Positions 6,256 through 14,874 of a stretch of 38,382 nt of DNA are shown here, piece by piece (within the stretch, counting starts at the first letter, position 1; each line of letters begins with the position of its first letter). A model generated the notes under the pieces. The model saw only the letters and a program-made list of their open reading frames with translations. It did no database searches and was not told the origin of the DNA. Source of the DNA: Clostridia bacterium (GTDB taxonomy: Bacteria > Bacillota > Clostridia > Oscillospirales > CAG-272); the NCBI GenBank assembly GCA_017503325.1, contig JAFVTI010000014.1, forward strand, positions 1-38,382, in the 5' to 3' direction. Both the position numbers and the translations under genes were made by a program.

Positions 6256-7983
6256 GTGGCAAAGCTCATTCTGAAGGCTCCTTACTACAAGCCCGGACAC
6301 AAAACCGAGGAAGGTCGTGGGCGCGGTGGGATGCTGGAATACGTGGCAACTCGCGAGGGTGTTGAGCTGTTGCGCGGAGGTCTTGTTGACTATATCGGCA
6401 TGCGAAAAGGCTCCTGCGGACTCTTTTCCGACAAGGATGTGACCATCAATCTGAAGGAGCTTTCCGAGGAGATCAATGAGCATCGCGGCAACGTTTGGAC
6501 TTTAATATTCTCTTTGAAGCGCGAGGATGCCGAGCGTTTGGGCTACAATACCGCCGAGCAATGGATGTATCTTTTGCGCTCACGGCGCAATGATATCGCA
6601 AAGGAAATGAACATCGATCCCATGAACTTTCGATGGTACGCAGCCTACCATAACAAGGAGAAAAATCCTCACGTACACATGCTGGTTTGGTCAGATAGAC
6701 CCTCCGAACCCTACCTCTCGCCCACGGGTATTCACAACATCAAACAGAAGATTGCCGGCGATATCTTTCGCTACGAAATGATGTCGGTTTACAAAAAGCA
6801 GACTGAGATTCGTGACGGGCTGAAGGAAGAATTCCGTCAGCGGTTGCACGAGCTGGCGCGGCAGCTACAGACAAGCCCCGGAGAAATTTCTCCCGAGTTC
6901 TATCAAAAATTCTCTCTGCTGTGTCAGAACCTTTCGGAGCATAAGGGCAAGAAAACTTATGCTTATCTCGATAGAAAAACAAAATCCTTGGTGGATGATG
7001 TCGTAAAAATTCTTGCAACCGACAAAAGAATTGCGGAGATGTATGACCTCTGGCACGAGCTTCGTTGCGAGACATTCCGAACCTATACCGATGTCACGCC
7101 CGACAAGATTTCGCTGGAGGATAACAAGGAATTCAAATCCATTCGCAATCAGGTCATCACAATTGCCGCAAATATTGGTACACCTTCCGACGTTCCCTTC
7201 CACGATGTTGGTTATGATTACAGCGAGCTGAGGGATCGCGCCAAGGACCTTAGCTACCTTGAAATGATCTCGGACATGGGCAATCACGTTGCCATGTACC
7301 GTGTCGGTCGGTACTACTTGGAGCAAGAGTACGATCCAGACGATGCCCTCTATTGGCTGAAGCTGGCGGCAGATCACGGCAACGAGCTGGCTATGTATCA
7401 GATATACAAGGGCTACCGCGACGGGATATTTTCCGAGAACTCTTCCGACAAGCTCAAATATCTTCGTATGGCGGTAGATAAAAAATTCGGCTTTGCCGAG
7501 TATGAATATGCGAAAACGCAGGACAAGCTCACGCCGGAGGTCAAGCTTGAGTATCTCCAAAGAGCCGCCGATCATGGATGCGGTCAAGCGGAATATGCCA
7601 TCGGCAAGATCTTTTACGAACGAGATCAGATCGATGATGCGCTCTACTATTTTGAAAAAGCAGGACGGCGTGACAGCATGGCGCGGACGCAACTTGGTCT
7701 ACTCTACTGCTATTCACTTGACGATTGGGATCGAGGTATGATGCTGCTTCGATCCGCCTCTGATGATGGTTATGCCCCTGCAACAGAAGCCATACGAGCG
7801 ATCGAGAAAAATCTGGATGCCCGCATTGTCATCGGCATATGCGATCTGTTCTACTATGCCTCCAATCTTCTTGACGAGCGCAGTGATGATTACTATTTCC
7901 ACGACCACTCGGATGGCGTGGATATCCGTGTCAAGAAGGAAGACAGAGCCAAGCGTATGGGCATCACCATGTCGGGTTTTTAA
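6256..7983 (+). CDS. MobP3/MobL-type relaxase with C-terminal Sel1-like repeats
   Basis: This 575-aa enzyme should nick oriT and lead the transferred strand during conjugative mobilization. The GTG start at 6256 lies 2 nt after mobC. MLEYVATREGVE (26-37, with Tyr29) and the metal-binding NPHVHMLVW (His139, His141) are motifs seen in MobP/MobL relaxases. RSRRNDIAKEM lies between them. Residues ~325-510 contain Sel1-like repeats (for example GNHVAMYRVGRYYLEQEYDP, YWLKLAADHGNELAMYQIYK, LEYLQRAADHGCGQAEYAIG), an alpha-solenoid used for protein contacts. The link to the coupling apparatus of a helper element is inference. No VirB/VirD4 genes are visible in this window. Confidence 0.85.
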   Translation: MAKLILKAPYYKPGHKTEEGRGRGGMLEYVATREGVELLRGGLVDYIGMRKGSCGLFSDKDVTINLKELSEEINEHRGNVWTLIFSLKREDAERLGYNTAEQWMYLLRSRRNDIAKEMNIDPMNFRWYAAYHNKEKNPHVHMLVWSDRPSEPYLSPTGIHNIKQKIAGDIFRYEMMSVYKKQTEIRDGLKEEFRQRLHELARQLQTSPGEISPEFYQKFSLLCQNLSEHKGKKTYAYLDRKTKSLVDDVVKILATDKRIAEMYDLWHELRCETFRTYTDVTPDKISLEDNKEFKSIRNQVITIAANIGTPSDVPFHDVGYDYSELRDRAKDLSYLEMISDMGNHVAMYRVGRYYLEQEYDPDDALYWLKLAADHGNELAMYQIYKGYRDGIFSENSSDKLKYLRMAVDKKFGFAEYEYAKTQDKLTPEVKLEYLQRAADHGCGQAEYAIGKIFYERDQIDDALYYFEKAGRRDSMARTQLGLLYCYSLDDWDRGMMLLRSASDDGYAPATEAIRAIEKNLDARIVIGICDLFYYASNLLDERSDDYYFHDHSDGVDIRVKKEDRAKRMGITMSGF

Positions 7984-8060
7984 TTGATAACAAATTGATA
8001 ACTCTTGGCGTTGCCGCTGGATAATCACTTGAACCTGTGGTATCTTTGTGGTACGAAAAA
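7984..8060 (+). promoter_or_regulatory. Promoter segment of the integrase genes (copy 2) with GATAAC direct repeat
   Basis: AATTGATAAC occurs twice, 11 bp apart, at about 7983-8002. The second copy leads into TGATAACTCTT (7997-8007), CGCTGGA, CTTGAACCTGTGGTATCTTTGTG and GTACGAAAA, matching copy 1 at 3205-3268. TTGAAC with TATCTT could serve as -35 and -10, but spacing is short. Confidence 0.45.
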
Positions 8061-8082
8061 ACTATGAAAGGACGAAATAATT

Positions 8083-9243
8083 ATGGCAAAACGCAGACCG
8101 CAAGGTGATGGTACGATACACAAGCGCAAGGATGGTCGATGGGAGGCAAGGCTCGTTATCGGTCACAAGAACGATGGCAGCCCGATGTACAAATCGGTCT
8201 TCGGCAAAACGCAGAAGCAAGCCTTAAAGCTCCTGCACTCGGCCATCGAAACCTACCGCGACGTTGACCTGACCGAGGACTCGCGCATGACGCTGGGCGA
8301 ATGGCTCGACAAATGGTTGGACGAGTATATGATATTCACCATCCGAGAAAGCACGCTGAATTCCTATCGGAGTATGGTGAAAAACCAAGTCAAGCCCTTC
8401 ATCGGGAGCAAGCCTCTCTCTGCCTTGACCACCTCCGAGATGCAGAAATTCTATAACAAGATCAAAAAGGATGGTCGCGTCCGTGAGCATCCGATCCACG
8501 GCAAAACGCTTGCCGACAGCATGGTCAGAGGGGTACACATGATGCTCCACGAGGCTCTTGACATGGCGGTCAAGGAGCGACTGATCGTGAAGAATCCCAC
8601 CAATGGTACGACCATCCCCAAGTGCAATTACCCCGAAAAGCAGGTGCTTGGCGACAGCCAGCTCAACACCTTCCTCGAAGCCATCAAAGCCTATCCCGAA
8701 TGGACGGACTTCTTCTACACCGAGGTCATGACGGGACTGAGGCGCGGTGAGATCTGCGGTCTGCGCTAGAGTGACGTGGATTTTGGCGAGGGTAAGCTCC
8801 GCGTGGAGCGTTCGGTATCGGTGAAAAAGGGCGGAGGTATTCAGATCGGTGAGACCAAGACGGACACGGGTAAGCGCATTATTATTCTGCCGCCCAGCGT
8901 CAAGGATATGCTGCTCCGCAGAAAAGTGGAGGCACTCAGCGAGTGGATATTCTATAAATTCGCCAACCCTTGTGAACCGATGAATCCCGATGCAGCCTAC
9001 CGAAAGCTGAAGGTGATCCTCAAAAATGCTGGGCTTCCGCTGATTCGCTTCCACGATCTGCGCCACACCTTCGCCACCCACGCGACCGACGGCGGTGTGG
9101 ATCCCAAGACCCTGTCAGGCATCCTCGGACATACCAACGCCAGCTTCACGCTGGACACCTACACACACGTGACCACCGACATGCAGAAGAAAGCCTCGGT
9201 CGTGGTCGGCAACATGATGAAAAATATGAAGATTGGAGATTGA
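8083..9243 (+). pseudogene. Tyrosine recombinase (integrase) interrupted by an in-frame TAG
   Basis: The gene would encode ~386 aa. Domains in order are an arm-type DNA-binding segment (DGTIHKRKDGRWEARLVIGH), a SAM-like core-binding domain (LGEWLDKWLDEYM onward) and the catalytic domain. TGLRRGEICGLR ends at a TAG (8767-8769), then the same frame continues SDVDFGEGKLRVERSV, HDLRHTFATH and LGHTNASFTLDTY, giving the Arg, His-x-x-Arg and Tyr residues of the family. The sister integrase has GLKWRDLDL at this place, so TAG replaces a Trp TGG codon by one base change. A GTG at 8776 could restart translation. The protein is inactive unless read through or the stop is an assembly error. Confidence 0.85.
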
Positions 9244-9245
9244 TT

Positions 9246-10694
9246 ATGGCAAAAAGAAAGTACGGCGACGGCTCTGTATTTCAGCGCAAGGACGGCAGAT
9301 GGGAAGGCAGACTTGTCGTAGGATATAAGGAAAATGGCTACGCCAAGACCAAAAGCGTGACCGCAAAAACAAAAACCGAGTGCGAGGAACGACTCAAAAA
9401 ACTCCGTGAGGAAGTCGGACGCAGAAGTGAGCGCATCAAGCCCGATATGCTGTTCGGGGATTGGATCGACTTCTGGTATCAGAACTTCTCCAAGCCCAAG
9501 CTCCGCCCCACCACGCAAGCATGCTATGAGGGGCGTATCTACACCCACATCATCCCCGGCATCGGGCAGATACCGCTGTGCAAGCTCACACAGAACGAGC
9601 TTCAGCAATTCTACGCACGGCTGAAAAAGTGTGGACGGAAGAAGCACGTGGAGAAATTCGGTGAGGGCTTGTCAGATCGCATGGTGCGCTCCTGCCACAC
9701 CACCTGCAGGACGGCACTTGAAAAGGCGGTGACCGAAGGGCTGATCCGCATCAATCCTGCGGTTGGATGCAAGCTACCACCGAAAAAGGCAAAAGAAATG
9801 CAGGTGCTGACACCTGCCGAGATCATCCGCTTCCTCACCCAAGCCAAGGAGGAAGGCTATTACGAAATATTCCTTCTGGAACTGACCACGGGCATGCGCC
9901 GTGGCGAGATCATCGGGCTGAAATGGCGTGACCTCGACCTCGCGACAGGCGAGCTTCATATCGCACGGCAGGTCATTCGAGTCAAGGGCGAAACGGTGGT
10001 GTCACAGCCCAAGACAAAATCCTCGATCCGCACGGTCATCCTCGCGCCCGATATGGTCGAGATCCTTGCCGAGCTGAAAGCCGAGGTCAAGGGTGAGTGG
10101 ATGTTCCCGTCACCCGTCAACGAGGGGCAACCGCGCAACCCTTGCGCCCTCTACCACCGCTTTCAGACCATCCTTGAACGAGCCAAGTGCAAGAAGGTGC
10201 GCTTCCACGACCTGCGCCATACCTTCGCCACCATGGCGATTGAGAACGGCATGGATATCAAAACGCTGTCTGCCATGATCGGCCATGTCAGCGCCGAGAC
10301 CACGCTCAACATATATTCCCATATCACCGATACCATGCAGCTTCAAGCGGCGGTCAAGATTGACCGCGAAATCGGCGGTACAGACGCACAGATGCCCGAA
10401 CCGACGCCTCTAAAGGCAAGCGAGCAGCCGACACCGAAAGCCCCCGCAGAGCCGAAATTTGAGCCATACAAGGGCAAGATCCGCAAGCCCGGCACGGGTT
10501 GCGTGACGATGATAAACGACCACCTCTACGAAGGACGGTTCACGCCAACCAACGCCGATGGCAAGCGTATCTCGCGGAACATCTACGCACAAACGAGAGA
10601 GGAATGTGAAGCCAAGCTCGCAGTGCTGATCGTGGAAATGAAAGCCGAGATCAAAGCGGAGAAGGAGAGAAGAAAACAGGCGGGGAGTGCATGA
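9246..10694 (+). CDS. Tyrosine recombinase (integrase) with extra C-terminal domain
   Basis: This is a 482-aa site-specific recombinase, probably responsible for integrating the element at tRNA-Pro. The ATG at 9246 lies 2 nt after the stop of the first integrase; a TTG at 9240 is less likely. Domains are an N-terminal arm-binding domain (GSVFQRKDGRWEGRLVVGY), a SAM-like domain (~65-170) and the catalytic domain, with TGMRRGEIIGLKW, HDLRHTFATMA and MIGHVSAETTLNIYSHI carrying Arg, His/Arg and nucleophilic Tyr. A ~90-residue tail after the Tyr is unusual. Its segment GCVTMINDHLYEGRF with EECEAKLAVLIVEM mirrors the N-terminal arm-binding domain. The protein is clearly paralogous to the interrupted integrase upstream. 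Confidence 0.9.
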   Translation: MAKRKYGDGSVFQRKDGRWEGRLVVGYKENGYAKTKSVTAKTKTECEERLKKLREEVGRRSERIKPDMLFGDWIDFWYQNFSKPKLRPTTQACYEGRIYTHIIPGIGQIPLCKLTQNELQQFYARLKKCGRKKHVEKFGEGLSDRMVRSCHTTCRTALEKAVTEGLIRINPAVGCKLPPKKAKEMQVLTPAEIIRFLTQAKEEGYYEIFLLELTTGMRRGEIIGLKWRDLDLATGELHIARQVIRVKGETVVSQPKTKSSIRTVILAPDMVEILAELKAEVKGEWMFPSPVNEGQPRNPCALYHRFQTILERAKCKKVRFHDLRHTFATMAIENGMDIKTLSAMIGHVSAETTLNIYSHITDTMQLQAAVKIDREIGGTDAQMPEPTPLKASEQPTPKAPAEPKFEPYKGKIRKPGTGCVTMINDHLYEGRFTPTNADGKRISRNIYAQTREECEAKLAVLIVEMKAEIKAEKERRKQAGSA

Positions 10695-10701
10695 TGAAAG
10701 A

Positions 10702-10722
10702 GGGCGACCATGGCGGTCGCCC
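10702..10722 (+). terminator. Intrinsic terminator candidate after the integrase
   Basis: GGGCGACC pairs perfectly with GGTCGCCC across a 5-nt loop. CTCAATATTT follows, so the U-tract is weak. It lies between the plus-strand integrase and the convergent SIR2 gene. Confidence 0.55.
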
Positions 10723-10760
10723 CTCAATATTTGAGATGCGGTAGACAAAGAGAAATGAGT

Positions 10761-13700
10761 TTAGGCAAGTAATTTCGCTATTCTTTCCTTTTCTTTGTTG
10801 CTTATTTCTCCATTAGAGGTAAGCATATTCAAAAGTTCACTTCCTTCACGCGATAGTTCATTTTCTTTGTAATTAGAAATAATTACTTCTAAATCTTTTG
10901 TGTCAATGAATCCATGATGGCACAGAATATGTTGAATAAGCTTATGAGCTTTTGCTTTGTTAACATCAAGAAAAGGAAGAAGTTTGATAGGCTTGATATG
11001 AATAGAACGTTTTTGCGAACATAATGAAACAATATCAAGATACATATTTAACAGCGGTTCTGTATAAGTGTTAATATCATCTACAGAATGAAGCATTAGA
11101 TATGAAGATTCTTGACACTTTTCGGGGGGATAGTTCGTTTTTATGTGCTTCCAGCAAGGGATTAACCATTTTTCAGCATCAAACTTTTCTTTTTGAGCCC
11201 ACATAGACAATGATCTTAAGAAATATTCAACGAAGTCGGAATCTGAATATGCTTTTTCAAAGGAGTCTTGAGATATAGAGTCTTCATAACGGGCAGAAAT
11301 TACATAACTGTAGAAGCGGTCTGAAAGAATTCGATCCTTACATTCGCCGGGGATATAGGTAGATGCAGACAAATATGTCGATTCTATTTTTTCTGTTATT
11401 TCTTTGAAAAGGTAGCTGGAATTAAGCGTGCACAGAACCAATGCAGTCATATCAAAAGGCTCTTTGTTAACAATGGCATCGAAAATTTTCATAGCTTTAC
11501 TTGAAGACAAATACTTAAGACGCTGATAATAATAACACATTGTATACTTAAAGGTCTTGTTATTATTATCATGCTCCAGTAGATCAAGTAACAGATTGCA
11601 CTCTGATTCTTTTAATTCATCTCCAAGTAGCGTTTTCCTTGAAACATAGCAGTTTAGCAAAGCTCCAAATTTATCAAAATCACCGTAGTTAATGAGATTG
11701 GTTAAAACATGCTCATCCCCAATAAACGCGGGATCTCCATCAATTGATATATATAACCATGGATTTATAGCACTCAACGCCTTTTGAACAAGCTCGCTAT
11801 CCTGAATTTCAACATCAGACAAAAGGGCAAAAATTGTCTTGGAGATTTCCTTGTTTACCGATACGTCTTGGATAATTTCTCCAAGAATGTCCAAGTAAGA
11901 ACTAACGAGCACAGTATGAGAGTTGAGCTTGTTTTTGTTGATATTGAGTTCATGTAATACGGAGTTTCGTAAAGAGGGAGAAAGATTTTTCAATGTGGAT
12001 AATACTGTATTAATTACATCATCTTCTAAGCTCAGCAATAATTGAACAAATTTCACACCGCAGTCGGACACGGATAAATCATCCTCGGTCTTGCTACAGA
12101 GTTCATTCAACTTATTGATCCACTTTTCATAAGGAACATTTTCAAAGAGATCCCGGCTCATTGAAATTTTGCTTTCCCATTTTCCACCATGGACATAATC
12201 ACAATCTCGAGCCATTTCTACAGTAGGATATGGTTTTATTTGCTGTTCGAGCAAACCGGCAACTGTAACTTTGCTTTTAGGATTAGAAAACAATAACAAC
12301 AAGGCAAGTCTTTTGGACAATATCAAATTATTATAGCGGAGAACCTCTTTATCATCAAATAACTTGTAGGTATCTATTTCAAACTTGGATTCCATTACTA
12401 TATCATGTAATCGGTCTTGAACTTCCACATCCAAATATTCATTTTTTATTTGATTTTCCAAAAGCAAATAAGATTCATGATATAACGAGTAATAATTGAA
12501 TAACTCACTGTTTATTACAAGGTCGGAAACGTTATGATTGTGTTTTCGCGCTAAATACAACCCCAATTTTTTTACAGCTATGTTAGCGTTTGATATTGCA
12601 TCGCTGAGCAATCTTTTTTGCATTTCTAATGTTGATCTTGAAAAGGCAAGAGTTAATTCAGTTAAGACAATTTTCCAATAGTCTTTATGATTTTTATAAA
12701 TATGATCTAAGTCATGGGTATACAAGAAGAGATTATATTTGTCCGAAGGTGCCGCAATAATAAGCAGATGTTTGAAATATTCAAAGACATTTGTCGAGAT
12801 GTAGTCGTTTGTAATCTCATTATTAAACTGTTTGAAAAACAATTCAATAATATACGCTTTCTCGTCACGGAATGAATCTATTTCAACGCCTTCAAATAAC
12901 CAATCAAAGAGCTTGCTTATGAAAGTCCAATCCCAAGATGTTACGCGATGTAAAGTTGAAATTTTGTGCAAACCAAATCCAAACAAATCACTATTACGAC
13001 CGATTCTCATTAACAAATCCAAATGCTTGTCTTGGATTGAATCCTTATCCAAAGCAAGAATAATCTGGATTATGTTTTTATTGATAAAAGAGTAATTCCC
13101 GCGTAATGCTGTGATTTGTTCTGGGCAAATTTGATCTAAAAACGTACAAGCTGCTTTTTGCGCATTAGTGTCGTCTGATCTTACCCAATCAACAAAAAGT
13201 TCCAACAATGGCCATGCTCGATATGCGATTTTTATGTCCATCTGTTTTTGTGAATATAGACCATCCCTGTAAAAGTGCTCTATCCAATTGCTATTTCCAG
13301 TTCCTTGTATTTCGCGAGATATTTGCACCTCGGTAGTAGGGGCCAAGCTGGGATCTAACAGGAATCGCTTTATGGTAGCATAGTTTGCATCATTAAAATT
13401 GGCTATAGATTCAGATATTGTTTCCGTTATGGGAACTATTGTTCTTTTTTGGTAATCATCAAACAAAGCATTTAACACGTCAATTAGTGAATCGTATCCG
13501 TTTTTGCTAATATCATAAGGGATGATTTCGATGTTGAGTGCCTCAAAATAAGATTTTTTTACTTCGAACAGAAGATCATCATTTTGACAAAAAGGATGCA
13601 GAACATATACTTTTCTGGGCGAGGTGGCTGTATGACCGGATTTGGTTACTACATAATCAATTAATTCGAACTCATTTAAACCATATCCAACAAAAACGAT

Positions 13701-14330
13701 GGTATTGTCATCTTCGAAAATCGTTCTCAAGAAACCAATAAAGTCTGGATCGTTATATCTTTCAACATATTGAGGGGCTGTGAAAACCAAGTTGTTGTTG
13801 TGTTCATCAATATTCTCGGTGTAATGGCCGTGCAAATAAAACAAGTGGTTTTGACGCCTCTGACTTTCGCTTTTTAATATGGTAAGATTATAATCCTCGT
13901 GGCATAATGCGCTTCCTATAATCTCCTCAAAAAGGTTGTCGGCATTCGTTGTAAGGAAGATGGCCTCAAAACGATTAAGAATTTCATATATGTTTTCTTT
14001 GGATTCAAACACTTTTTGATTTGGAATCATTCCTTGGCCAAAATACTTGTAAAAGTCGCTAAGCCGACCTTCTTGCTCAAACTTTTTGTATGCAACGGTA
14101 ATACGTTCTTTGCTACTTGGAACATCTCTTAGAATTGCATTATTATCTTTGAAATCAGGGAATGCTTTCCTAACTAAAAAAGCAGAAAAATCGTCCCAAC
14201 CCATAATTCCCATTATGCGAGATACTCCAGCACCAATGAAAAAAACAAGCTTTCTATTTTCAAAAGCTTTCAAAATATTTTCTTCAAACTTTGGACCTTT
14301 AGACAAGATTTCGTTCAAAGTGCCTTTCAT
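10761..14330 (-). CDS. Large SIR2-domain protein, probable anti-phage defence effector
   Basis: This is a 1189-aa soluble protein. Residues ~20-300 form a SIR2-like NAD-binding domain: FFIGAGVS (33-37 core), LTTNADNLF (Asn129, Asp131), YLHGH (His167) and VFVGYGLNE (212-220). In defence-associated sirtuins such as DSR1, DSR2 and ThsA this domain destroys NAD+ on infection. The remaining ~880 residues are almost entirely helical, without recognised motifs, and could be the sensor; a DUF4020-type or DSR-type C-terminal region is possible. The gene stands alone, is markedly AT-rich, and lies between the integrase and the tRNA attachment site, the usual place for cargo. An AAGGAG site lies 10 nt before the start. 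Defence function is inferred. Confidence 0.75.
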   Translation of the reverse strand: MKGTLNEILSKGPKFEENILKAFENRKLVFFIGAGVSRIMGIMGWDDFSAFLVRKAFPDFKDNNAILRDVPSSKERITVAYKKFEQEGRLSDFYKYFGQGMIPNQKVFESKENIYEILNRFEAIFLTTNADNLFEEIIGSALCHEDYNLTILKSESQRRQNHLFYLHGHYTENIDEHNNNLVFTAPQYVERYNDPDFIGFLRTIFEDDNTIVFVGYGLNEFELIDYVVTKSGHTATSPRKVYVLHPFCQNDDLLFEVKKSYFEALNIEIIPYDISKNGYDSLIDVLNALFDDYQKRTIVPITETISESIANFNDANYATIKRFLLDPSLAPTTEVQISREIQGTGNSNWIEHFYRDGLYSQKQMDIKIAYRAWPLLELFVDWVRSDDTNAQKAACTFLDQICPEQITALRGNYSFINKNIIQIILALDKDSIQDKHLDLLMRIGRNSDLFGFGLHKISTLHRVTSWDWTFISKLFDWLFEGVEIDSFRDEKAYIIELFFKQFNNEITNDYISTNVFEYFKHLLIIAAPSDKYNLFLYTHDLDHIYKNHKDYWKIVLTELTLAFSRSTLEMQKRLLSDAISNANIAVKKLGLYLARKHNHNVSDLVINSELFNYYSLYHESYLLLENQIKNEYLDVEVQDRLHDIVMESKFEIDTYKLFDDKEVLRYNNLILSKRLALLLLFSNPKSKVTVAGLLEQQIKPYPTVEMARDCDYVHGGKWESKISMSRDLFENVPYEKWINKLNELCSKTEDDLSVSDCGVKFVQLLLSLEDDVINTVLSTLKNLSPSLRNSVLHELNINKNKLNSHTVLVSSYLDILGEIIQDVSVNKEISKTIFALLSDVEIQDSELVQKALSAINPWLYISIDGDPAFIGDEHVLTNLINYGDFDKFGALLNCYVSRKTLLGDELKESECNLLLDLLEHDNNNKTFKYTMCYYYQRLKYLSSSKAMKIFDAIVNKEPFDMTALVLCTLNSSYLFKEITEKIESTYLSASTYIPGECKDRILSDRFYSYVISARYEDSISQDSFEKAYSDSDFVEYFLRSLSMWAQKEKFDAEKWLIPCWKHIKTNYPPEKCQESSYLMLHSVDDINTYTEPLLNMYLDIVSLCSQKRSIHIKPIKLLPFLDVNKAKAHKLIQHILCHHGFIDTKDLEVIISNYKENELSREGSELLNMLTSNGEISNKEKERIAKLLA

Positions 14331-14371
14331 TTAGGTAGATCTCCTTTTGTTTTATGGGAATAATAAAATCA

Positions 14372-14393
14372 GCCGCAGAGTTTCCCCTGCGGC
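14372..14393 (-). terminator. Hairpin between tRNA-Pro and the SIR2 gene
   Basis: On the minus strand GCCGCAG pairs with CTGCGGC around an 8-nt loop and is followed by TGATTTTATT. It could end the tRNA transcript before the SIR2 ribosome binding site, though the T-run is broken. Other small hairpins lie at 14401-14414 and 14423-14447. Confidence 0.45.
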
Positions 14394-14452
14394 TTCAACT
14401 GCGGTCAAAACCGCGATTTTTTGGTATTCAAACGCCTTATGAATACCCGAAT

Positions 14453-14528
14453 TGGTCGGAGTGACAGGATTCGAACCTGCGGCATCGACGTCCCAAACGT
14501 CGCGCGCTACCAACTGCGCCACACCCCG
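14453..14528 (-). tRNA. tRNA-Pro (anticodon UGG), probable integration target
   Basis: The minus strand folds into a complete cloverleaf. Acceptor CGGGGTG (5' end at 14528) pairs with CACTCCG, with one G-U pair. The D arm is GCGC/GCGC, the anticodon arm is CGACG-TTTGGGA-CGTCG, and the T arm GCAGG-TTCGAAT-CCTGT is followed by an encoded CCA (14455-14453). The 3' end points toward the element, the usual layout for tyrosine-recombinase insertion into a tRNA. The matching second attachment site should lie beyond the left edge of the window. Confidence 0.93.
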
Positions 14529-14793
14529 ATGTGTGATTTTTATTCGATTTTTGGTCAATTTCTGTAAGTGGTCAAATCTGTGGTCAATCCTCTTTTTAAG
14601 GGGTTTTTTGTTTTGCTTGAAAGTGCAAATAAGTCAATGTTTACAAAGGCTTTCGGCGTTTTCGCTCTCGGTTGAACTTTGCGTCGGTCACACGCTCCCA
14701 AACGTCGCGCGCTACCAACTGCGCCACACCCCGAAGTGTGAAAAATATTCGATTTTCAGGTCAATTTCCGTAAGTGGTCAAATCTGTGGTCAA
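14491..14793 (-). repeat. Direct repeat: tRNA-Pro 5' half plus its upstream region
   Basis: Positions 14491-14587 (intact tRNA-Pro from the anticodon loop back through ~58 bp of upstream sequence) recur at 14696-14793 with few differences and one indel. Both copies contain three GGTCAA boxes (14553, 14570, 14582 in the first; 14759, 14776, 14788 in the second), which read TTGACC on the minus strand and could be promoter or recombinase arm sites. Confidence 0.85.
14696..14733 (-). pseudogene. Truncated tRNA-Pro, 5' half only
   Basis: The minus strand from 14733 repeats tRNA-Pro from its first base through the anticodon loop TTTGGGA, then diverges into GCGTGTGACCGAC. The 3' half is absent. The break coincides with the anticodon loop, a known crossover region for tRNA-targeting tyrosine recombinases, so this is probably a relic attachment site. 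Confidence 0.8.
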
Positions 14794-14874
14794 AACATTT
14801 TGTCGGTGTTTTTTTGAAAAGGGTAACACCCGAAAAAGTGAGTGTTTTCAAGGATTTTCAGCGTTTTAGAAAAC

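Noticed and set aside
8767..8769. Reassignment of UAG as a sense codon
   Set aside because: spoVM in this window ends at UAG with a fitting length, and no other gene has an internal TAG. One nonsense mutation explains the integrase.
10691..10744. 17-codon frame after the second integrase
   Set aside because: It overlaps the terminator hairpin and has no ribosome site or similarity.
14452..14817. Plus-strand open frame across the tRNA region
   Set aside because: It reads through antisense tRNA-Pro and its relic copy; the product starting MVGVTGFEPAASTSQTSRAT is a known artefact of tRNA antisense translation.
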